From NCBI GenBank assembly GCA_020636105.1, contig JACJYL010000001.1, positions 1,364,001 to 1,428,000 of the forward strand: a DNA stretch of 64,000 nt, read 5' to 3'. Source of the stretch: Lewinellaceae bacterium (lineage in GTDB: Bacteria > Bacteroidota > Bacteroidia > Chitinophagales > Saprospiraceae). Positions within the stretch are counted from its first letter, which is position 1. The number at the start of each line of letters is the position of its first letter. Under the pieces are notes generated by a model. It made no database searches, was not told the origin of the DNA, and saw only the letters and a program-made list of their open reading frames with translations. The position numbers and the translations under genes are program-made. Of the stretch, positions 55,940 through 63,999 are shown piece by piece.

Positions 55940-56189
55940 AGTCTTTTACACAATAATCGGAGTGTAATTGGAAAAAATTAGAAAACGGGGCAATTCATGG
56001 CTCTTTCAACCTGCTAATTCAAGGTTTTAGAAACTCAAAGAAACAGTTAATTGACCACTCTTGCTTCTAATTTTTATATTTAATCAGTAAGTGCTGGAAC
56101 AGTATTAAACAACCAATAAAAATTAGAATTATTAAGAACACTGCTGACTTCTACACCTCCCTTCCTGCAGTCAGCAGGCGGGTTAGATA

Positions 56190-56241
56190 TTCTACATTCT
56201 GCGGTTCTATCGCATTGCTATCAGAACCGCAGAATGTAGAA
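56190..56241. repeat. Perfect 19-bp inverted repeat
   Basis: TTCTACATTCTGCGGTTCT (56190-56208) and its exact reverse complement (56223-56241) flank a 14-bp loop. It lies in the gap between the divergent secDF and carboxypeptidase genes. There is no T-run, so it is not a terminator. Flanking words such as CCTGCAGTCAGCAGG are also palindromic. Confidence 0.75.
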
Positions 56242-56266
56242 CCTGCCTTACTGCGACAGCAGGCAA

Positions 56267-56291
56267 GGTATCCAATATCGAATGTCGAAGG
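56267..56291. repeat. Degenerate heptamer repeats (AATRTCG-like), second locus
   Basis: Units GGTATCC, AATATCG and AATGTCG (56267-56287) are followed by AAGG. They match the family seen at 38-69 and 59738-59768. Confidence 0.5.
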
Positions 56292-56303
56292 CGTGATGTG
56301 CCC

Positions 56304-56369
56304 TGAAACAACCTTGAAACCATTTTGAAACAATATTGAAACCACTTTGAAACAACCCTGAAATCGACC
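56304..56369. repeat. Undecamer tandem repeat
   Basis: Six consecutive 11-bp units begin TGAAA at 56304, 56315, 56326, 56337, 56348 and 56359. The seventh base alternates between A and C in the first five (TGAAACAACCT, TGAAACCATTT, TGAAACAATAT, TGAAACCACTT, TGAAACAACCC), giving a 22-bp higher-order period. The sixth unit (TGAAATCGACC) merges into the dispersed repeat that follows. Confidence 0.75.
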
Positions 56370-56400
56370 GAAGGGAGATCCTCGTGCACGAAGTGCCGGG
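56361..56400. repeat. Dispersed repeat, inverted copy of 411-459
   Basis: Bases 56361-56381 are the exact reverse complement of 439-459. The neighbouring 56387-56400 matches 411-424 inverted at 12 of 14. The centre contains the palindrome CGTGCACG. The gap to 56541 has no further structure. Confidence 0.6.
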
Positions 56401-56541
56401 ACCATTTTGAAACCACAAAACTTCAACAGAGTGAAAATTAAATGTATCCGCCAGTTGACAGAGCGCTATTTATTGCTTTCCATTATTGGGCGATTAGGAT
56501 ACAGGTATTAATTTGCAGCTTTTCCAGACCGCCACCTAATT

Positions 56542-58944
56542 ATGAGCAAAATGAAAAACATCCTGACTGTTTTATTCCTTTCCCTGGTTTCCGTTGGCTT
56601 TGCCCAGGAAGCTTCCCTATCCTATTCGAAGGTAAAGGTGTTTTTGAATGAAATTCAAACCCTGGAGGAACTTGCAGCAATTCACTTAGCGGTGGACCAC
56701 GGCACTTACGCCAAAGGAAGGTATTTCATTACAGATCTTTCCACTTATGAGATCGAACAGTTGTCTGCTGCAGGATTCGAATATGAAATATTGATCCCCG
56801 ACGTGGAGGCCTGGTATGCTGATCCTTCCCGACAACCAACTGATTACAGGGGCCCGGAAGATTGTCAGGAGAATGTAGCCGCCCCAAAATTTCCCACTCC
56901 GGAAAATTTCGAGTTGGGCAATATGGCAGGATTTTTCACCTGGCAGGAAATGCTGTCCATCCTGGATGATATGAAAGAAAAATTCCCTGACCTGATCTCC
57001 ACCAAATCACCCCTGACAGAAGAACTCACCTACGAAGGACGCCCCATTCACTGGGTACGTATCTCTGATCACCCTGAAATGGATGAAAATGAGCCGGAGA
57101 TCCTCTATACGGCTTTGCACCATTCCCGCGAACCGGCCAGCCTTTCTCAACTGATCTATTATATGTGGTACCTGCTGGAAAATTACGACAGTGATGAACA
57201 AATCCGGTACCTGATCGATCATACAGAAATGTATTTTATCCCCTGTATCAATCCCGACGGTTATGTTTACAACCAAATCAACAATCCGGATGGAGGCGGA
57301 TTGTGGCGCAAAAACCGGGTAGAAAACGGGGATGGTTCTCATGGAGTGGACATCAACCGGAACTATGGCCATGAATGGGGATACGACAATGAAGGTTCCT
57401 CTGAAAATCCACTGTCGGAAACCTATAGAGGTACGGAAGCTTTTTCGGAACCTGAAACCAGGGCGGTTCGTGACTTCTGCAATGCCCACCAGTTTCAAAT
57501 AGCGCTGAATTATCATACCCACGGGGACTTGCTCATCCATCCCTGGGGATTTTCGGACTCTTATACCCCTGACCAGGAAACCTTTTCCAATATGGCAGAC
57601 GTTTTGGTGGCCGATAATCATTTCATTTCGGGCATAGGTTCCGAAACGGTAGGTTATGTAGTCAATGGAGATTCTGATGACTGGATGTACGGTGAACAAA
57701 ACACAAAACCTTCCATTTTTTCTTTTACTCCTGAAGTAGGCTCCAGCGGAGGATTCTGGCCTACCGAAGACCAGATCATTCCCAATTGTCGTAATACCAT
57801 GCTGATGAACCTGAATGCGGCATCACTTTTACATCGGTTCGGACTGTTAAAAGATATAAACTCAGGGGTTACCAACAGCCTTGAATCAACCTTTTATTAC
57901 AGTTTAAAAAGAATTGGACTCCAGGAAGGATCTCTTGAGGTCAGTTTAACCCCGGTGAGTGATAATATTTTGGAGGTAGGTGCCTCATCCTCTCATTGGC
58001 TGGAAATGAATGAGTCCGTGGATGGCTCCATCCCGTTTACCCTGAATCCGGAGATTCAAAACGGCGATGTAATAAAATTTTACCTTTCCCTGTCCAATGG
58101 AGATTATATCCAGGGAGATACCATTAGCAAAATATTTATCGACAACCCACCCGTGTTCTCAGATACAGAAGCATCCCTTGACCATTGGGAAATTATCTCC
58201 GGCCCCTGGAACCAGACTGATAATATGTTTTATTCTCCCCCGTCGAGCATCACCGATTCACCTGCCGGAGTTTATGCAAATAATATATCCAACCATATCC
58301 ATCTTCAAAACCCGGTTTCCCTCAATACGGGATTTGAAAAAGCCTACCTGAATTTTTGGGCCAAATGGGATATTGAACCACAATACGATTACGCCCAGGT
58401 CTCTTTGTCGGTAAACGGAGGAGCTTATTTCCCCCTATGCGGAAAATTTTCAAGTCTGGGTACTCAATTCCAGGATGAAGGCAATCCCGTTTACGACGGA
58501 AATCAAAAAGGCTGGGTGGAAGAAATCATTGATATCACCCCGTTCGTAAACCAGAACGACGAGATCAGCATTCAGTTTTCAATGGTATCTGACGGGTACT
58601 TACAGGAAGATGGTTTTTATTTCGACGATGTCCGCATCTTCCTGACGGCGAATAACACAGGAGTAACAAAAATTCCTGAACCGGAAACGAAATGGTCCCT
58701 CTCCCCTAACCCTTCCGGCGACAAAGTTTTTTTAGCAATAAGCCCGGTAAACGATGAGGCAAAACTCACCGAAATTGTTTTCTACAATGTGCTGGGGGTA
58801 AAAATGACGGAGATTCTCAAAGAAGTCTCCGGGCCTGAAAAAATTGAATTCGACACAAGCCTTTGGATGCCAGGTATTTATTTTTGCAAATTCAAGCAGG
58901 AACAAAAAAATTCCCCCTTTAAACGGTTGTTAGTCATTCACTAA
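56542..58944 (+). CDS. M14 family zinc carboxypeptidase with T9SS sorting domain
   Basis: This 800-aa secreted protease has a signal peptide (ILTVLFLSLVSVGFAQ). An M14 domain (about 130-420) carries the zinc ligands H194 and E197 in HHSREPAS, the third His near H325 in NYHTHGDLL, and the catalytic E398 in FTPEVGSS. NPDGYVYN and VDINRNYGHEWG are further M14 landmarks. A beta-sandwich domain (about 520-700) with a jelly-roll-like FEKAYLNFWAKWDIEP follows, then a T9SS type A tail starting WSLSPNPSGDKV. It is exported and probably degrades peptides at the surface. An ATG at 56551 is an equally plausible start. Confidence 0.93.
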   Translation: MSKMKNILTVLFLSLVSVGFAQEASLSYSKVKVFLNEIQTLEELAAIHLAVDHGTYAKGRYFITDLSTYEIEQLSAAGFEYEILIPDVEAWYADPSRQPTDYRGPEDCQENVAAPKFPTPENFELGNMAGFFTWQEMLSILDDMKEKFPDLISTKSPLTEELTYEGRPIHWVRISDHPEMDENEPEILYTALHHSREPASLSQLIYYMWYLLENYDSDEQIRYLIDHTEMYFIPCINPDGYVYNQINNPDGGGLWRKNRVENGDGSHGVDINRNYGHEWGYDNEGSSENPLSETYRGTEAFSEPETRAVRDFCNAHQFQIALNYHTHGDLLIHPWGFSDSYTPDQETFSNMADVLVADNHFISGIGSETVGYVVNGDSDDWMYGEQNTKPSIFSFTPEVGSSGGFWPTEDQIIPNCRNTMLMNLNAASLLHRFGLLKDINSGVTNSLESTFYYSLKRIGLQEGSLEVSLTPVSDNILEVGASSSHWLEMNESVDGSIPFTLNPEIQNGDVIKFYLSLSNGDYIQGDTISKIFIDNPPVFSDTEASLDHWEIISGPWNQTDNMFYSPPSSITDSPAGVYANNISNHIHLQNPVSLNTGFEKAYLNFWAKWDIEPQYDYAQVSLSVNGGAYFPLCGKFSSLGTQFQDEGNPVYDGNQKGWVEEIIDITPFVNQNDEISIQFSMVSDGYLQEDGFYFDDVRIFLTANNTGVTKIPEPETKWSLSPNPSGDKVFLAISPVNDEAKLTEIVFYNVLGVKMTEILKEVSGPEKIEFDTSLWMPGIYFCKFKQEQKNSPFKRLLVIH

Positions 58945-58978
58945 CCAAACAAAAATAAAAATAAACCTTTCGAAAGTC

Positions 58979-59008
58979 TTGTTTTCGAAATAATATATTT
59001 TATCTTTG
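58979..59008 (+). promoter_or_regulatory. Promoter of the initiator tRNA gene
   Basis: TTG (58979-58981) and TATCTTTG (59001-59008) are 19 bp apart. The tRNA begins 14 bp after the -7 box. This stable-RNA promoter is the best internal reference for the TTG-N19-TAnnTTTG consensus used elsewhere in this annotation. Confidence 0.85.
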
Positions 59009-59021
59009 CAGTCCTAAATAT

Positions 59022-59094
<73 letters not shown>

Positions 59095-59104
59095 CTAAGA
59101 AAAA

Positions 59105-59132
59105 AAGCCTGTCAGCAATGACGGGCTTTTTT
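59105..59132 (+). terminator. Terminator of the tRNA gene
   Basis: AAGCCTGTC (59105-59113) pairs with GACGGGCTT (59120-59128) with one wobble, and T residues run to 59132. The tRNA is therefore a single-gene unit. Confidence 0.85.
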
Positions 59133-59165
59133 CGTTTATGCCTATCTTGTGAAAAAAGAAATCAA

Positions 59166-59243
59166 ATGGATACAAAACTCAAAGGGGACATTGCCGAACA
59201 AGCCGTTGTTTTGAAAGCATTAAAACTTGGTTTTGAAGTATAA
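59166..59243 (+). pseudogene. Truncated N-terminus of a PD-(D/E)XK endonuclease (group I intron-associated type)
   Basis: An ATG at 59166 opens a 25-codon frame, MDTKLKGDIAEQAVVLKAL followed by KLGFEV and TAA. This matches, from memory, the first residues of the PDDEXK_5 family (TKLKGDIAEQAVVLKALELG then a VLKPVGDRLPYDL segment). The catalytic part is missing: after the stop no frame continues the family. It is a remnant next to the tRNA, probably of a mobile element, or a very recently truncated gene. The gap 59244-59376 shows no further coding. Confidence 0.6.
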
Positions 59244-59387
59244 AATTTTAATCGAAACCAAAAAATGTCAAAGGAATCCAAAATCTGTTTATTTTAGAGA
59301 GACCTGAAATCTTATCCTAAAAAAGGACAAAATTAAATGAATAAGACTTCTGCAGTCTGAATTATACACCTGTCTACTGACGCAACG

Positions 59388-59683
59388 CTACCGTATATAC
59401 ATAAATTTTTAGGGTACAATAAAATACAACCCATTTCAGGGTTGCCTGCAGATATTGTTTTAACACAGCATTTCATACTGTGTTAATTGAGATTCATCCC
59501 CGTTGGGGATTTTTTTTACAGAATAATCCAATTAATTCGTTTCTCATTACTAAAATCTATTCCCGAAAGGGAATCAATATTAATGGCAATGGATGAAATC
59601 CATTGTTTAATAAAATAAATTTGGCAACTCTGAAAGAGTTGAATAATATCTACCTAAAAGTAACATTTATGTATATACGGTAG
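59388..59683. mobile_element. MITE-like element with hairpin array
   Basis: The 296-bp element is bounded by CTACCGTATATACATAAAT (59388-59406) and its exact reverse complement (59665-59683). It is flanked by perfect direct repeats CTGACGCAACG (59377-59387 and 59684-59694). It contains six short hairpins in a row: 59427-59444, 59462-59484, 59496-59510, 59559-59574, 59587-59605 and 59625-59641. Most have GAA-type or TTTCA-type loops. It has no coding capacity, so it would need a transposase in trans. The third hairpin is followed by T residues and could also terminate transcription. Confidence 0.75.
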
Positions 59684-59737
59684 CTGACGCAACGTCGGCA
59701 GGTTCTGAGGTTCCAAAAGTACTAGACAGAACCGCAA

Positions 59738-59768
59738 AATATCGAATATCGAATATCGAATAACGAAG
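59738..59768. repeat. AATATCG heptamer tandem repeat, third locus
   Basis: Three exact AATATCG units (59738-59758) and one AATAACG unit (59759-59765) are followed by AAG. This is the least degenerate of the three heptamer tracts. The rest of 59695-59850 is A/T-rich with nothing further. Confidence 0.75.
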
Positions 59769-59850
59769 TTTTTGGGAGTTCAAATTTCAAAAAATGACTT
59801 TTAAAAGGATCCACTTTCTAAATTCTACCCACTAACAAATATACTATCCC

Positions 59851-60339
59851 ATGTCCCACAACCCAATTCTATTCTTAGACTTCGACGGTGTCCTGCAAAT
59901 CGACAAATTCGATAATGCCTGGAGGAAAGGCTTAGAACCCTTATTGCATGGATACCGGGACCGGGATCGGTTTGGTTTTTTATTTGATGCGGGCTGTGTA
60001 AAAAACCTGGAACAAATAATCGATACCACCGGAGCTGATGTTGTGATCAGTTCTTCCTGGCGTTATCTGGGCGTTGAAGTGATGCAGGAGATGTGGGAAG
60101 CACGAGCCTTACCTGGCAAGGTGGTAGGTATCACGCATTTTGATGAGGAGCTTTTGTATATGATTTCACGTGGTAAGGAAATACAAGACTGGCTGGATAT
60201 CCACAAGGTAACCAACTATGTCATTTTTGATGATGTAGATGACCTCCTGCCCCATCAGAAAAAGCGTTTTATTCAAACACATTATGAAACGGGGCTTACC
60301 CGGGAACAGGCTGCAATGGCCATTCAAATGCTTGGTTAG
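59851..60339 (+). CDS. HAD-superfamily protein (Swiss Army Knife RNA repair-type HAD domain)
   Basis: A 162-aa protein whose N-terminal motif ILFLDFDGVLQ gives the two catalytic Asp of HAD phosphatases. ADVVISSSWR is motif II, with the Ser and Trp/Arg typical of the HAD domain found in Swiss Army Knife RNA-repair proteins, and VIFDDVDDL is the acidic motif IV. The domain stands alone here, so a nucleic-acid end phosphatase is one idea, but its substrate is unknown. It follows the repeat cluster and converges on the haloperoxidase gene. Confidence 0.83.
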   Translation: MSHNPILFLDFDGVLQIDKFDNAWRKGLEPLLHGYRDRDRFGFLFDAGCVKNLEQIIDTTGADVVISSSWRYLGVEVMQEMWEARALPGKVVGITHFDEELLYMISRGKEIQDWLDIHKVTNYVIFDDVDDLLPHQKKRFIQTHYETGLTREQAAMAIQMLG

Positions 60340-60341
60340 AT

Positions 60342-60372
60342 AAAAAAAATCCCCGAACCAAAGCCCGGGGAT
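60342..60372 (-). terminator. Terminator of the haloperoxidase gene
   Basis: ATCCCCG (60349-60355) pairs with CGGGGAT (60366-60372). Eight A residues on the left (60342-60349) give a T-run on the minus strand. It lies 30 bp after the stop of the minus-strand gene and also separates the HAD gene. Confidence 0.85.
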
Positions 60373-60402
60373 TCATATTTAAAAAACCATTAATTATAAA
60401 GG

Positions 60403-63400
60403 CTAATATTTTAATATCTTTTCATTCGCCAGCCGTTCGTTATCGCTATTGATCAGGGTAATGAAATAAACCCCCTGGTCCAGTCCTTCAAGCCCAATCC
60501 TTGCGGCATTGTTTTCAAAGGTTATCATTTCCTGACGAACGATCTTGCCATCCACGGCAACAAGCTGCAACGTCAACTGGCCAATATACGGAAGATGCAC
60601 AAACACCTCATCATGCGCCGGGTTGGGGAACACTTTGGTGTCCTGGAACAAATCCACCCCGCTGCAATCCTCATCGATGTTGTTATCCGGATTTTCTGAA
60701 GCCAGCGGGTTGACCAGCGGATTGTTGTCATCACAATCCAGGTTGTTTTCGACATAACCATCCGGTGCCCAAAGCTGACAAGCTTCAATGGCTACCGTGG
60801 CATCTCCGAAATGGTCACCGTCATTGTCCTTGTAATAAGTTATGACCGGTACGCCATCGTCTGCAAGACCGTTACAGTTGTTGTCTTTACCATCACAAGC
60901 CTCCTCAGCTCCCGGATTGATCTCTGAATTATTGTCATCACAATCCTGGTTATTGGCGACATACCCTTCAGGAGCTCCATCCACACAGACCTCGACTGAG
61001 TTGGCAGCATCCCCATAGGAATCGCCGTCTTTGTCCCGGTAGTAAGTGGTGATCGGAAGTCCTTCATCCGTCGAAGCATTACAGTTGTTGTCCATTCCGT
61101 CGCATACCTCCGGTGAATCAGGATTGATGGAACCATCGGCATCATTACAGTCCATGGCGTTGGTAACATACCCTGCCGGAGCCGTATTGTCACAGGTTTG
61201 TATCCATGTGCCCGCATCACCATAATTGTCCTCATCATTATCCCGATAATAGGTGAATTGTTCCAATCCTTCATCCTCATAACCATTGCAGTTGTTATCG
61301 CTTCCGTCGCAAACTTCAGCCATGGCAGGGTTTACATTGGCATTGGTATCATCACAATCCAGGTCATTGCTCACATAACCGGGAGGTGCGGTGGCTTCAC
61401 AGATTTCAACCCAGTCTCCCCCGTCACCATAGGTATCATTGTCATTGTCCCGGTAATAAGTATAATAGGTAATTGCATCATCCGCGATCAGGTTACAATC
61501 ATTGTCCAGTCCATCACAAATTTCCGAAGCTCCGGGATGGATATCCGGGTTGTTATCATCGCAATCGATATTGGAGGTATAACCATCTCCATCTTCATCC
61601 CGGTAGAAGAATTTTTCGGCAAAAGCGAAACTTGAATGCCCTATTCTGTATCCTATGAGGCGTCCTGGAATATCATCGCAAGGCGGGTGAATGCCTCCCC
61701 ATATCCTCGAAAGGCTGCACTGGTCAGAAGCGTCCTGATAGGTAGCCCATTGAAGGGTAATGGTTTCAGAGGGTCCGTCTTCAAAGACAAGAAATTCATT
61801 CTGGGGAGCAGGAAATACACCCATTCCTCCCGGGAAGAAATTATCCCCCGTGAGTTGTGTCAGTATTTCAGCAGCAGCCCTGGAATAAGTGGAGTGTCCT
61901 GAAATATATCCAGCAAAAGGAGGCGTCACAAACGATGGCCTTTGGTAGGGCCACCAATCCTGTGCAAGGATCCAGCCTACCCCGGCGACATCTGTTGCCG
62001 GATCATTTACATAATCCGGCCCACGCCATGCTTTTAGTTTTATTTCACCCACATGCTGGTCATCATTCCCTGCAAGCGGATCACCAATATTTACCAATTC
62101 GATGGCTCCTTCCACAAGTGGAATCCCCGCCGGATCATAACTTGGCAAAAACGGAGAGGAAGATTGTCCTCGAGCGGCCATGGATCGAATGGCGGATACG
62201 GGTCGAAGGTAATCGTACCATCCCTTAATCCCCCATGCAGAAATAGCCACATCGTGCATCGTTCCCCCTAAAAGGAGGTATGCTTTGACATCCCATTCCA
62301 GGTCATCGATTATTTCCCCCTGACCCCTGAATTTTTTCACCAAATCAGGATGATCATTGACATAATTGAGAATGGTAAACCAGTGGCCCGGAGGTGTTTC
62401 GGAATTAGGACCGTCCGCCCAGAATTCTGCCAAAACGCGGCCATAATCTCCCCGTTTTACAATTTGAGGTTCGTAAGGCATCCCCGTTTTGGGATTGAGG
62501 TCATACCCATGACCAATATCACCGCCATCCTGGTAATTATAAAAATCCCTTAACCCCTGTATGGTAGTTGGATAAGCATCCAAAGGAATATTACCAATGG
62601 CGCCAGGAGAAATATCCCACATCGTATTATCATTTGGATCAAGGTGCCCGGACCAAACGGCCACCAAGGAAAAATTCCACATATATTCCTGTGACAGTCC
62701 TCCCCCATCATCCTGGATGTAAGGCGGTGGTCCCGGATCATCATATACCCAATACAAATGGCCATCCCGATTGTGAATGGTTGCATCATCAATGGATAGA
62801 GAAAATGGCGTGACATTGCCCCATTCCGGGCTTAAAAAAGCCGGTGTATTAAAAGGGATTACATTCCCAGACTGATCGATAAACACATCAAGGGTTAGTG
62901 GTTGCCACCGATTCGGGTCCTCCATTACATTGGGCTCATCGGATAGCATGACCAAAGGGGCATTGACCGGCGCATAGTACTGATTGGCATAACCGTTCAA
63001 TTCATTGGACCCATCCTGAAAACCAAAATTGATGAGCTGGTTAGCGATATAGTTCCCCAGGCAGGCAGGCTGCCCTGTCGCATAATTCTGCGAAGTAAAC
63101 GTTTTATCATACCCCAACTGATCCATTAAATTATCATAAAGCCCGTACAGGTAAGCCGCTCCGGGTGAATTCTGGAACCTATGTCTCATCAGGCGATAAG
63201 CCGCATAACTAATGGCTTCTTCCCTGGCGGCCTGTACGTCCGCTGGTGTCGGAACACCATTAAAATTGCAGGTGTAATTACCCACTGTACGCCCCAGGAA
63301 AAATGGCCTTGCTTCCTCATCATAAGCCGCCCAGGCATCATACATAGCGGCCGAAACGTGGAAGAGGTTACGGGCATGAACCGTAGGTCTGGCAAAGTCA

Positions 63401-63525
63401 TTTCGAATGGACTCCAGCAATAATTCGTTCCATTCACGTGCCACAGAATGCTGTGCAAACACAACACTTTGCATCCCGGTCAACAAAAACAATAATAAAA
63501 AGTAAAATTTAAATTTCATACGCAT
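60403..63525 (-). CDS. Vanadium-dependent haloperoxidase-like protein with MopE repeats and T9SS tail
   Basis: A 1040-aa secreted protein. After the signal peptide (FYFLLLFLLTGMQSVVFAQ) a vanadium haloperoxidase/PAP2-type domain (about 25-620) carries YDYLRPVSAIR, ISGHSTYSR (about 540) and SRIWGGIHPPCDD (about 600), which supply the vanadate-pocket Lys/Arg/His set. Five MopE-type metal-binding repeats follow (about 635-950), each with DxDxDxxGD, CDD and CDGxDNNCN cores. The C-terminus is a T9SS type A sorting domain (VFPNPAHDEVFVH). The protein should be exported and bind metal. An ATG at 63597 would precede the signal peptide by 24 residues, so 63525 is chosen; 63519 is equally possible. Confidence 0.88.
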   Translation of the reverse strand: MRMKFKFYFLLLFLLTGMQSVVFAQHSVAREWNELLLESIRNDFARPTVHARNLFHVSAAMYDAWAAYDEEARPFFLGRTVGNYTCNFNGVPTPADVQAAREEAISYAAYRLMRHRFQNSPGAAYLYGLYDNLMDQLGYDKTFTSQNYATGQPACLGNYIANQLINFGFQDGSNELNGYANQYYAPVNAPLVMLSDEPNVMEDPNRWQPLTLDVFIDQSGNVIPFNTPAFLSPEWGNVTPFSLSIDDATIHNRDGHLYWVYDDPGPPPYIQDDGGGLSQEYMWNFSLVAVWSGHLDPNDNTMWDISPGAIGNIPLDAYPTTIQGLRDFYNYQDGGDIGHGYDLNPKTGMPYEPQIVKRGDYGRVLAEFWADGPNSETPPGHWFTILNYVNDHPDLVKKFRGQGEIIDDLEWDVKAYLLLGGTMHDVAISAWGIKGWYDYLRPVSAIRSMAARGQSSSPFLPSYDPAGIPLVEGAIELVNIGDPLAGNDDQHVGEIKLKAWRGPDYVNDPATDVAGVGWILAQDWWPYQRPSFVTPPFAGYISGHSTYSRAAAEILTQLTGDNFFPGGMGVFPAPQNEFLVFEDGPSETITLQWATYQDASDQCSLSRIWGGIHPPCDDIPGRLIGYRIGHSSFAFAEKFFYRDEDGDGYTSNIDCDDNNPDIHPGASEICDGLDNDCNLIADDAITYYTYYRDNDNDTYGDGGDWVEICEATAPPGYVSNDLDCDDTNANVNPAMAEVCDGSDNNCNGYEDEGLEQFTYYRDNDEDNYGDAGTWIQTCDNTAPAGYVTNAMDCNDADGSINPDSPEVCDGMDNNCNASTDEGLPITTYYRDKDGDSYGDAANSVEVCVDGAPEGYVANNQDCDDNNSEINPGAEEACDGKDNNCNGLADDGVPVITYYKDNDGDHFGDATVAIEACQLWAPDGYVENNLDCDDNNPLVNPLASENPDNNIDEDCSGVDLFQDTKVFPNPAHDEVFVHLPYIGQLTLQLVAVDGKIVRQEMITFENNAARIGLEGLDQGVYFITLINSDNERLANEKILKY

Positions 63526-63954
63526 TTTTTTATCGTTACCAAGATCAAATGGATTTCCGGAAAAAATAACAAATCCCGGGAATAATGAGTCCAGCAACTA
63601 TAAATACAGCTACTTAAAACACCTTTGCTTACCCGGAAAGTGAAATTTTGTGTTTTTTTGATTAGAGTCTGCAGAGTAGCCTTATTAACCACAAATTTTA
63701 AAAAAAGAAAGCAAAAAAGATTACTCTGAAATTTTTTACGGGAGATTTGCTTAATTGTTCCCTTTTCAGCACTTTATTTGCACTGAACTGCATATTTAAT
63801 GATTACTTTGGCAAAAATGAAATGAAATGGTAAAAAATCCTGCCATTAACAAAAGCTTTAACAATTTTGCTTTGCAGATTCTCTAAAAAACTCGCAAAAG
63901 ACGTAAACAAAAACCACTTAAAAACATTTAATTCTATTCAATCTCCTCCTCTTT

Positions 63955-63999
63955 TGTGATCTAAATAACACATCCCTAAACCCAGAATTACTATTTTTG
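63955..63999 (+). promoter_or_regulatory. Crp/Fnr-type site with -7 box at the right edge
   Basis: TGTGATCTAAATAACA (63955-63970) matches TGTGA-N6-TCACA with one mismatch in the right half. TATTTTTG (63992-63999) is a -7 box. The centre-to-box distance is again 29.5 bp, and no -33 TTG is present. The controlled gene lies beyond the window. The stretch 63526-63954 shows no gene or other feature. Confidence 0.5.

Noticed and set aside
57007..57699. 230-codon minus-strand frame inside the carboxypeptidase gene
   Set aside because: It is antisense to the catalytic M14 domain and shows no start signal, promoter or family motif.
59427..59641. Row of short palindromes considered as a CRISPR array
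   Set aside because: The units differ in sequence and spacing and have no constant repeat; terminal inverted repeats and flanking direct repeats explain them better.
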